NCBI GenBank assembly: GCA_017506865.1
Contig: JAFCMP010000056.1
Span: forward strand, 186,001-250,000
Source of the DNA: Tribonema minus
Taxonomy: Eukaryota; Sar; Xanthophyceae; Tribonematales; Tribonemataceae
Direction of reading: 5' to 3'
DNA length: 64,000 bases
How positions within the stretch are numbered: the stretch's first letter is position 1; every line of letters begins with the position of its first letter. The notes under the pieces were generated by a model. The model did no database searches. It had not been told where the DNA came from and worked only from the letters and a program-made list of their open reading frames with translations. The translations under genes and the position numbers were made by a program. Of this stretch, positions 21,901 to 30,088 are shown in pieces.

Positions 21901-24900
21901 GCTCACGCCGACTGCTCACGCGCTGCGCAGGCGTCAGTTCATTGCCTGCAACTACTTGAAATAGTATGTGGGAGGTGTGTTGGTCTGCAGAACTGTGGAT
22001 CTGGCCCGACTGAGCTCCACGCGTCCTTGCTCGCGCTGCCTGCTCGCGCGCTGCGCTGCGCAGGTGGCAGTGCGTGGTCATCTCCATCAGGGGCACCATG
22101 TCGCTGGACGACTGCATCGTCGACGCCCTGGTGAGTCACCTCTTGAAATTGATGAGCACCTACTCGTTGAAGTTGCTGAGCATCCACTTCGCTGATGATA
22201 CAACGTATATGCTTCGGACTCCCTGACGGCCCGTGTGCATTGATGGACCTTGCAGTTGCTGAGCATCGACTCACTGATGACTCAAACAGGCTCGCCCTCC
22301 TTGACAACTCCTGAGCACCCCCGTGTTCAACAAAAACCGTGTGAGCAGGTCTGGCTTCGGGTTAGGGTTAGTGTTAGGGTTAGGGTTAGGGTTAGAACCT
22401 AACCCAAGCCACACCACGAAGCGCGCCATGTACACTCTCCGTTGTAGACCTTCTCCGTCCGCAATGTTCGATGGGCCTTCTCGCACATGGCAGCCGTCTA
22501 AAATAGCCGTAATGTATGCATCGATGCATGCAAACACGAGCGCTGCCAACGCTGTCGGTGCGCCGCACGGAGTACAGGCGGGGCCCGTGTGTATGGGCGA
22601 GAGCGGCAAGCGCTGGGGTAGGCATGTTTAACATACCGTATGTATGCGCATCACTGTTGCCGCCACCCCACGTGCCGGCGGAGCCCGTGCCCATGGACGG
22701 CAAGCGCTGAGGTATGTAGGTATCTTACACATGCCGTATGCATGCGCATCACCGCCGCGGCTGCTGCGCTGCTGCCGCCGCATTCAGCGCACCATGAAGC
22801 ACACCGGGCAGTACCATCATCATCATCATCGTTGGTGCCGTGAGCCCCCTTAATGTACTTCTACTTTGAAGTATGCACACACACGAGTGCTGCCAATGCT
22901 GTCGGTGCGCCGCAGAGCGTACAGGCGGGCCCCGTGTGCATGAACAAGAGCGCTGAGCGCGGGGGTAGTTGAGGTAAACATACTGTATGCATGCGCATCA
23001 TCGCTGCCGCTGCCGCTGCTGCCCCGCTGTGCAGGCAGAGCCCATGCCCATGGACGAGAGCGGCAAGCGCTGGGGTATGTAGGTATCTTACACATACCGT
23101 ATGTATACATATCATCACCAACGCTGCCGCCGCTGCTGCTGCTGCTGCTGCACTGCTGCTGCGGTCAACGTGCAGGCGGAGCCTATGCCCATGGACGAGA
23201 GCGGCAAGCGCTGGGGGTTCGACGGCAGGGACATGTGGGCGCACCAGGGGACGGTCGACAGGGCGGAATGGATACGGACGGACCTGGAGGTACGACTCAG
23301 TGAACTCACTGACTCATATAATCGCTGATTGACTCATTCACTCACTTGCTCACCCAACATGGGGGCGCGCCAGACGGTTGACAGGGCGAAGTGGATACAT
23401 TTGACCTGGAGGTGCGACTCACTTTACTCACTCACTCATACAGTCACTCATTCACTCACTTGCCACTGGCTTGCTCAATCAACATCAGAGACGCATCAGG
23501 GGACGGCGGACAGGGCGGAATGGATACGGACGGACTTGGAGGTGCAACTCACTCTACTCACTCATTTACTCTTTATTCACACACCCGACACACCACCCAG
23601 CGGGCAGGGTGAACTCGTGCAACACTCTCTCAATTGCTTCCCTCAATCACCCACCCACTCTGTCATTCAAGGTACAGTAAGGATACCAGTGCATGCGGCG
23701 AATACGCCTGTGAGACCGTAAAGCTGCCGCAAAACATGCTGGGTTCAAGAAGCAGCGCATACAACCACTATTTGCTGTGTGCAGACTAGCTACTACTTAG
23801 CTGTCCGTCAACCCTAATCCTAATCCTAACTTTGACCCCCCCTACCCCACCCACCCACCCCACCCCGCCCGTCCCCACGGCTCAGGAGAAAGAAAGGCAG
23901 TATCCTGAAGCAGCTGCTAGAGCAAATTGTATGCGCTTGCATGTGCTGGCGGACTGTGACGGCAATCCGTCAACACTAGTTCTAACCCTACCCCCCCCCC
24001 CCCCCCCCCCCCCCCGCCGCCCCCCCCCCGCCCGACCCCTCCGCTCAGGAAAAACGCATCCTGAAGCAGCTGCTGGGGACCGAGGGGGGGACCGCCTCCC
24101 CCCTTGCTGCGCACTGCCGCGGCTACTCCGTCAGGGTCACGGGGCACTCGCTGGGCGCGGGGGCGGCAGTGCTCATAACGCACATGCTCAAGCGGGACTA
24201 CCCCACGATCAGGTGCGGCCCGCAGCACACTGCCGCCGTGCTGTTGCAGCGGCTCAGCGAGGCGAGCGCGGCGTGTGTGTGTGTGTCCTGGGTGCGCCCG
24301 TGTGCCGTCGTGTCATGGCAGCCGCAAGGGGTCGTCGCGCGCGTCGCGTGTGTGCGCGAAACCGCGCTCCATGACGCCGCCGCTCGCCTTCCGCGCACGC
24401 GCACGCCCCACTCTCCGCAAGCGAAACCGCCGCCCTACGCGCCGCAGGCACCGGCGCCGCTTTTGCACGCGCGCTCTGCGCGGACTGCAGCCCCTTACGA
24501 GAGCGTGCGTACAAGAACGCGCGTGCCGCACGCCGCCGCCACAAGCCCACGATGACGGCGCTCACCCAGTGAAACTGTCGAATTTGTCGCATTTTTGCAG
24601 GTGCGTGGCGCTGGGCCCCCCAGGCGGCCTCATAGACGCGGCCCACGCGCGCATTCGCTTCCGCATGTGTTGGCACACTCGCGCGCAAGTGCATGCTGCC
24701 CGCTGCACCGGCCGCCAACCAGTCCCGTCGCAATGCTCAGTGAATCTACCGCCTTTGTCGCACTGTTACAGGTGCCTGGCGCTGAGCCCCCCCGGTGGCC
24801 TCATGGACGCGGCCCATGCGCGCGCGTGCCGCCCCTTCGTCCTCTCCCTCATACTGCACAACGACATGGTGCCCAGGTGAGTGCGCGGCGCTCCTGTGAA

Positions 24901-27900
24901 CGGCAGCGCTCAGGTCTTTGGTGGTGGCAACGCTCAGGTCTTTGGTGATGGCAGCGCTCAGGTCTCAGGTGATGACAGCGCTCAGGTTATTGGTGGCGGT
25001 GCTCAGGCCTCAGGTGATGGCAGCGCTCAGGCCTCAGGTGTTGGCAGCGCTCAGGCCTCAGGTGTTGGCAGCGCTCAGGTCTCATGTCATGGCATAGCTC
25101 AGGCCTCAGGTGATGGGGGCGCACTCACGTCTCAGATGAGCGCAGCGCGTTATAAGCAACCATGTCCTAGCCCTCCTCGGTGCGCAGTTGAGCACTCCTA
25201 TCCCTACCCCTGACCCTAACCCTACTTGCATGCAGGATGAGCGTCATCGCGCTGGAGAACATGCGACATCACATCCTGGACCTCATCGGGCGCGCGGTTA
25301 GGGCAAGCCCTCCCTGTAATTCTAACCCTAATCCTAACCCTGCTTGCACGCAGGATGAGCATCATCGCGCGCTGGAGAACATGCGCGACCACGTCCTAGA
25401 CCTCCTCGGCGCGCACTTGGGCACTCCTAACCCTAAACCTAACCCTAACCCTGCTTGCACGCAGGATGAGCATCATCGCGCTGGAGAACATGCGCGACCA
25501 CGTCCTGGACCTCATCGGGCGCGCCAAGGTGAACAAGACGACGGTCATGCGCTCGCTTGTGCGCCGCCCCAAGCCGGACGCGTCGGAGATGCTGTACGCG
25601 GAGGGCGAGCCGTGTCCAGAGACGGCGTACCATCGCCAGCTGCTCAGGTGCGTCGGGTATGTGGGTAGGGTCAAGGCTAGGGTTGAAGTTGGGGCTAGGA
25701 TCACAGGGTCAGGTTTGATGCTGTGCACAGAGGGGCGAGCCGTGTCCGGAGACCGCCTACCACCGCCAGTTGCTGAGGTGCGTCAGTTACAGTCATGGGA
25801 CTAGGGTTGAAGTTGGGGGTAGGGTTTTGGGTAGTTCTAAAGCTCGGATTTAAGTTGGGGCTACAATTACAGGTCAGGTTTGATGCTGTACGCGGAGCGC
25901 AAACTGTGTCCAGGGACGGCATACCACCGCCAGTTGCTGAGGTACGTTAGTCAGGGCTGCGGGTGGGGTCAAGACTAGGGTTAAAGTTGGGGTCAAGACC
26001 AGGGTTGTAACTGGGGGTAGGGTTACAGTATCAAATATAATGCTGTATGCGGAGGTCGCGCAATGTCCAGAGTGCTATATACGTGAAGTATAATGCTATA
26101 CGCGGAGGTGGGGCTTTGCCCAGCGACGGTGTACATGTCACCGCCAGCTGCTCAGGTGCATGCGACGGTTATGGTTATGGGTAGGGGCAAGATTAGGGTG
26201 GAAGTTGAGGGCAGTTTTTGGGTGGGTTTGATGCTGCGCTGGCCAGGCGCGTCTGTGCTTGCGCGCAAGTGTATTTCCCAGGAGCGTTGGTCGGTCACAC
26301 TAGGTTCAAGTGCGCTGTGCTGCAAGCGAGAGCCTACCATGCACCACCTCCAATGAGGCGTCTCCCTGGAGCTATGCTTGGTCGTATGTGACAGTTAGGG
26401 TAAGGGTAGGGTTGACATCAGGATCAAGCTTGGGGGTACAGTCGGTACAGGCAGCTTCAGGGTTAGGGGTAGGGTCAGGGTTGTACAATCACCTTCAGGG
26501 TTGAGCGGACAATGCGCCCCCCCTTTGCCTGCCGCCTGCTACGGTGCGGCGAAACGTACGCACATGTGTTCAGTCCCGGTGAGGGCCACGCTCGCCGAGC
26601 AACGAGCGATGCCACGCACTGCACGCACACGGCGCATGTCCCTCATTGACGATCCGCGCATGCAGACGGGCGGTTTAGTACATGATTGAGTCGTGACGCC
26701 TGTACTCTACCCTTCGCGGCGCGTGCGCGCGGCTTGCAAACACGATGCCCACCAACAGGCGCCGTAGCGCGCTGCAGGCACGAGATGCGGGGCGCCGCGC
26801 CTCAGGGAGCACGCGCGGACGGCGCTGCTGCGCACACTGTCGATACACGGACGCGCATTTCCGACCACGCTGCCGTGCCGAACGTGCCTTCCCGCACCAC
26901 TCCCCGCGCGCGCGCGCGCGTGCCCCTTGACTGTCGCGCTGACCAACGAGCGATGTCACGCGCGCCGCAGGTGCAGGGCGTGGGCGACGCGCGTGCGGGA
27001 GGAGAAGCCGCAGATGGTGCTGCTGCACGCGTTGCCGATACACGTACTTGAAGTACATGCGTTGCCGACAACACGGTCGTGCCAAACGCACCTACCCGCA
27101 CTGCGTGCGCGCGCCCCGCGCCCCGTAGCCGCCGCGCTGACCAGGCGAGCGACCCTAGCCCTAACGCTCACCCTAACCTAACCCTAACCCTAACCCACCA
27201 CAGGTACAAGACGTGGGTGACGCGCGTGCGCGAGGAGAAGCCGCAGATGGTGCTGCACCCGCCCGGAGCGCTGCTGCACATTGTCAAGACGGGGCGCGGG
27301 CGCGGGCGCATGGCGAGCTACACGCCCGTGTGGGCGGAGCCGGAGCAGTTCAAGGAGCTCGTCGTGAGCGCGAGCATGTTCACGGACCACTGGCCGACGC
27401 GCCTGGTGAGTCACTGCGTGTGTTGAAGTACGGAAGCGTTGAAGTATGTACACCCGTCAGGGGAGTGTACAGCGTGGCCAGAGCAGTTCAAGGAGCCCGT
27501 CGTGAGCGCGAGCATGTTTACGGACCACTGGCCGACGCGCCTGGTGAGAGCCTGAGCACTGTGGTTGAAGTACTCTGAAGCAAGTATCGAAGTACATGTT
27601 GGAGAATACCAAGAGTGAAGTTTACAGTGTGGCCGGAGTTACACCGGTCAATGGAGCTCGTCGTGAGCGCGAGCATGTTTGCGGACCACTGGCCGACGCA
27701 CGCGCCTGGTGACTGCATGTGTTGAAGTACGGAAGTGTTGAAGTATGTACACCGACAGGGGAGTGTACAGCGTGGCCGCAGCAGTTCAAGGAGCTCGTCG
27801 TGAGCGCGAGCATGTTCACGGACAACTGGCTGACGCGCCTGGTGAGAGCCTGAGCACTGTGTTTGTGGGAAAAGAAAGGCATCGAAGTCCGTGTTGAAGT

Positions 27901-28642
27901 TGACTCACAGAAGTGTGCAGTGTGGCTGGAATGGAAGTTGTTAATGGAACTCGTCATCACGATGAGCGCGAGCAGGTTCACGGACCACTGGTCGACTCGA
28001 CTGGTGAGAGCCTGACTACACGTCGGAAGGAGGGAAATGCGGTCAAGTAAGTGTTGAAGTCGTCCACAGAGCAGTGTTTGCGTAGGCAGAGCCGGACCAG
28101 CTCCAAGGGCCCCCTGTGAGCGAGAGCATGTTCAAGGATCGCTGGTCGGCACGCCGGGCGAGCGCCCGAGCACTGTGCTTAGAGAAGTAAACACGGCGCG
28201 CGTTGCCTGCCCACAGACCACTGGCCGACGCGCATGGCGAAAGCCTGAGTACACAGGTACATGTACGTGTCACGTAAACATTCGGTCGCCAGACGTGCAA
28301 GGCCGTGCATCGTCACGTCGCCCTGTGCTGCTCAGAGCTCATCCCGATTGAATGCGTCACATGCGAGCTTCCGCTTGACCACACGGCCTCACGCAACAGC
28401 GCCCTCTTGATGCTGCCGTTTTCGCGCCGCGCCAGGTGCCCATCCTGGAGCACATGCTGTCGGACATGGTGAAGGAGAGCCGCGAGGCGCAGAGGGACGC
28501 GGACACCGCGGCGGCGCGCGACCTTCGCGACGCGGTGGCGGGGGACCCCCCCAGCTCGCGGCGCGCGAGCAACCTGCGCCAGTTCATGGAGACGCTGTCG
28601 CCGACCAAGCCCGGCGACAAGGTGGCCAGCAAGACGCGGTAG
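15916..28642 (+). CDS. sn1-specific diacylglycerol lipase (DAGL-type, 4-TM serine hydrolase)
   Basis: Fourteen exons join with consistent phases into 843 aa: 15916-16060, 16677-17047, 17171-17368, 17799-17896, 18518-18847, 19799-19942, 20846-21049, 22064-22130, 23176-23289, 24049-24212, 24772-24876, 25465-25647, 27204-27405, 28436-28642. Four transmembrane segments lie in exons 1-2, as in animal DAGL. Exon 4 has the LDIVPSDVAAGVVLL motif. Exons 7-8 give YAVFVDHEWQCVVISIRGTMSL. Exon 10 holds the nucleophile elbow GHSLGAG (Ser about 591). Exon 11 has SPPGGL and HNDMVPR (Asp about 643). Exon 13 ends TDHWPTRL (candidate His about 770). The family cleaves diacylglycerol to 2-monoacylglycerol plus fatty acid at membranes. 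A Gly-rich insert (GGGGGGNGGGG) sits in exon 5. The long regulatory tail of animal DAGL-alpha is absent. Exon choice among echo copies at exons 5, 11 and 12 is the least certain part. Confidence 0.9.
16465..16565 (+). repeat. Echo of DAGL exon 2 start
   Basis: A copy of the acceptor and first 80 or so bases of exon 2 (GCEATHLV, then FALSIA in a shifted frame) lies 200 bp upstream of the real acceptor. A 2-bp insertion (GTGTGTACG for GTGTACG) breaks it. Confidence 0.8.
17405..17570 (+). repeat. Echo of DAGL exon 3 end
   Basis: The last 100 or so bases of exon 3 (GGANSLEADFA) plus donor and the first 45 bases of the intron are repeated once, about 146 bp downstream. Insertions destroy the upstream frame, but GCGGACTTTGCGGTGAGTCG is intact. 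Confidence 0.8.
17935..18100 (+). repeat. Two echoes of DAGL exon 4 end
   Basis: The last 35 bases of exon 4 (DVAAGVVLLRA plus GAG|GTAC donor) recur at 17941-17979 and 18059-18097. Spacers of ACATACTTCGACATCG-like text come from the same exon. Confidence 0.85.
18200..18480 (+). repeat. Echoes of DAGL exon 5 start
   Basis: A copy at 18318-18450 matches the real exon start (18518-18620) for about 100 bases, including the GCGAGGGCCAGAAGCGGCGC stretch, then diverges. A shorter piece with CGAGCTGCTTCTGGTCGGAA at 18206-18240 matches the tail of that copy. A C run (18291-18309) precedes it. Confidence 0.75.
18850..19330 (+). repeat. Echo array of DAGL exon 5 end with palindromes
   Basis: The exon end (VLDVDSGADRR plus donor) recurs at about 18930-18965, 19035-19075, 19155-19185 and 19255-19285. 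Each copy is followed by the palindrome ACTTCAATGTTGAAGT or a near copy (18866-18881 after the real exon, then 18977-18992, 19084-19099, 19206-19221, and a weaker one near 19313). The unit of about 110 bp is exon end, donor, palindrome, CAGAAGTAGCAGA, T run. Confidence 0.85.
19580..19765 (+). repeat. Two echoes of DAGL exon 6 start
   Basis: Copies of the acceptor plus VLEEATHFSRYALAIY lie at 19583-19645 and 19690-19750, about 107 bp apart and the same distance from the real exon at 19799. Each has point changes (ATSLLMLHSL-like reading in the first). Confidence 0.85.
20310..20760 (+). repeat. Three echoes of DAGL exon 7 start
   Basis: Copies of the Arg-rich exon start (RRRRALARLSATWDGAQAGAPRVDGDNC) occur at about 20318-20375, 20470-20555 and 20670-20757, about 180-200 bp apart. 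TATATACA-type spacers (TACTCAAGTAGTATGCATA) separate them. The second and third keep GTCGACGGCGACAACTGCTG-like text. Confidence 0.85.
21100..21180 (+). repeat. Echo of DAGL exon 7 end
   Basis: A copy of the exon end (GGMQQTPYAVFV plus GTGAGTGA donor) lies 120 bp after the real donor. A deletion removes part of the DHE segment. Confidence 0.8.
22355..22408 (+). repeat. Telomere-like TTAGGG tract in DAGL intron 8
   Basis: About six TTAGGG-type units, followed immediately by AACCTAACCC, so the tract could fold back on itself. It starts 225 bp after the donor. Confidence 0.85.
22565..23095 (+). repeat. Four echoes of DAGL exon 9 start
   Basis: Copies of the acceptor plus AEPMPMDESGKRW lie at about 22570-22620, 22672-22715, 22918-22970 and 23030-23080, before the real exon at 23176. 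They share the spacer TTACACATACCGTATG(C/T)ATG. The third is the most decayed; the last differs from the real exon by few bases. Confidence 0.85.
23340..23560 (+). repeat. Two echoes of DAGL exon 9 end
   Basis: Copies of the exon end (GTVDRAEWIRTDLE plus donor) lie at about 23362-23415 and 23493-23547. Each is followed by ACTCACTCACTCAT-like text that also follows the real donor. Confidence 0.85.
23880..23935 (+). repeat. Echo of DAGL exon 10 start
   Basis: A decayed copy of CTCAG|GAAAAACGCATCCTGAAG and the following QLL codons sits 165 bp upstream of the real exon. A run of C (23991-24037) precedes the real acceptor. Confidence 0.75.
24595..24672 (+). repeat. Echo of DAGL exon 11 start
   Basis: The acceptor plus CVALGPPGGLIDAAHARIR lies 174 bp upstream of the real exon (CLALSPPGGLMDAAHARACR). 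It stays open over 20 codons and lacks only the 3' half, so it could be a mutually exclusive start in a rare isoform, but no donor follows. Confidence 0.75.
24893..25140 (+). repeat. Minisatellite in DAGL intron 11
   Basis: About ten units of 21-24 bp with the core GGCAGCGCTCAGGTCTCAGG. It begins right after the exon 11 donor and translates as repeated GSAQASG in one frame, but no splice site or start supports coding. Confidence 0.8.
25205..25460 (+). repeat. Two echoes of DAGL exon 12 start with CCCTAA tracts
   Basis: Units at about 25205-25300 and 25323-25420 each consist of (CTAACCC)n, TGCTTGCACGCAG and the first 60 or so bases of exon 12 (MSIIALENMRDHVLDLIGRA). The real exon at 25465 has the same set-up. 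The second copy has a 2-bp insertion. Confidence 0.85.
25700..26165 (+). repeat. Four echoes of DAGL exon 12 end
   Basis: Copies of the exon end (MLYAEGEPCPETAYHRQLLR plus CAG|GTGCGT donor) lie at about 25715-25780, 25880-25945, 26040-26080 and 26093-26158. They are separated by GGGTTAGGG-like spacers (TAGGGTTGAAGTTGGGG). Decay rises with distance, except that the second copy is still open. Confidence 0.85.
26940..27065 (+). repeat. Echo of DAGL exon 13 start
   Basis: The acceptor plus WVTRVREEKPQMVL is copied at 26968-27030, about 235 bp upstream of the real exon, with an indel at TGGGCGACGCGCGTGCGGG. A weaker copy may lie near 26725-26840. Confidence 0.75.
27155..27200 (+). repeat. Telomere-like CCCTAA tract abutting the DAGL exon 13 acceptor
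   Basis: CCCTAGCCCTAACGCTCACC, then (CTAACC)n ends 4-6 bases before CACAG|G. CTAAC fits a branch-point motif and the C runs would act as the pyrimidine tract. Confidence 0.85.
27470..28250 (+). repeat. Six echoes of DAGL exon 13 end
   Basis: The last 70 or so bases of exon 13 (FKELVVSASMFTDHWPTRL plus CTG|GTGAG donor) recur at about 27474-27548, 27630-27714, 27772-27847, 27923-28009, 28085-28165 and, shortened, 28215-28245. The period is near 150 bp. Spacers share GAGAGCCTGAGCACTGTG and GTTGAAGT. Divergence rises steadily away from the exon. Confidence 0.9.
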
Positions 28643-30088
28643 TACGGTACGCCGCTGCGGTCGGTGCAGCGCGGCGGTGTTTGTTGAATACATGTGCCGC
28701 TCGCCCGCACGCGCGCGGCGCGCTGCAACTTCGAGGCGCGCTTTTCAGCGGCCTTGTGTCTCGTCGATCACACGCGCGCGGCGCCTCAGGCGGCCGGCAG
28801 CGGGCCGGGAGGCGCCGAGGTGTCAGCATTGCAAGAACGTGTAATGGGTCCACGACACCCGAGAGGAGCGCGGCGCACGTGACAGTGTCTCGCGCTGCAG
28901 CCGAGGGTGGTGCGCCACACGCCCCGAGTGCGACAGGCGCTGCGCGCGATGGCGCTGCAAGCAGTGTGTGCTGCAGCGCTCAGCAACGTGGTGTGCATTC
29001 CGCGGTGATTGGAAGCCTGCAGTCGTCGTTCGTTCCACTCCGAGTGCTGGCCCGCGGCGCTCAGACCCCCCCTTTCTCTCCCGACAAACTTGTGCATCAC
29101 ACTCCTTGCGATGTGAAGTGCACCCCTGTGTATCATCCCACTTGTACCTTGATGTGTCATCACGCGTTCAGCATCATGCACTACGCTGCACTTGAAACAA
29201 AATGACAACTCCTACGTTGATCCTTGAGCTGACTGCATGTGCCTTGTGTTTTCGCTTGTGTTTGTGCATCGCCTGCTAGACACACAATGTGTGGTTCTCG
29301 GAGTTGGATGTTTTGTAGAGTAACGGCTTTTACGAGCATTCCGTCTTTGCACCCCGAGGGCATGGAAGGGTTAACTGTTGTTGAAGCTGAGGTCGCCCAA
29401 AAATCCGAATGCATTTATGTACGAACATTTGCTCACGCTGTCTTGCATCATCACATCGACACAGAGATGAGATGCACTCTGGACGCATCGACATGGCATC
29501 GCACTGATTCGGATTGTGACGACGCTTCAAAATCGAACACACGTCGCGTTTCACCACTCGCCGACACGCTGGGAGGTTGATTGCCGCGGTTAGACTCTCG
29601 GCGGTTTTTTGGCTTGCGCCAGGGTCACCAGAATGTGAGGGGTCTCTCTCTGGAGGTCGAATTTTTTGTTTTGTTCCAAATGAGCTGCACATCAGCATGG
29701 GGGAGGGCAAATGCACGCCGCCAGCGTGGGCGCGCCATGGCTTTTTCAAGGCGCTGGCTGGCAGCGAACGAGCGAGCGTGCACAGCAGCGTAAACCCGAC
29801 GCGCGCGCGTCGTCTCATTTTTTTCGAATTTGAAAACTAGTTCCCCTGCCCAGAACTCGGTTCCCCCTGGGAAGAAAAACTCGGATGGATCGTCTTGTCT
29901 GTTGGATACATGGCTGTTGGCGCTGCCTCCAGACTCGACGCTGCTTCACTTTCACTCCACACAACAGCGAAGCCAGCCCTGCCCTACCTCAGTAGCAGCA
30001 GCAGCAGAGCCGCGAAGCAGCACAGCGCGCACAGTCGTACAGCCTCTCGCTCTATCTCTCTCCAGCTAGCTCGGCATTTGCAGCACAG
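28643..30088. other. Intergenic between the DAGL and GH26 genes
   Basis: No coding sequence is recognised. The last 250 bases are less GC-rich and contain ACTCGGTTCCCCCTGGG and CAGCAG repeats before the GH26 start, so the GH26 promoter and 5' UTR are presumably here. No clear TATA box is seen. Confidence 0.45.

Noticed and set aside
22355..22408. A true telomere or chromosome-end fusion
   Set aside because: Tracts are short, present in both orientations at more than 20 places, and lie inside introns of reconstructed genes.
29239..29580. 113-codon + strand frame
   Set aside because: No recognisable domain, no splice context and unremarkable codon pattern; treated as noncoding.
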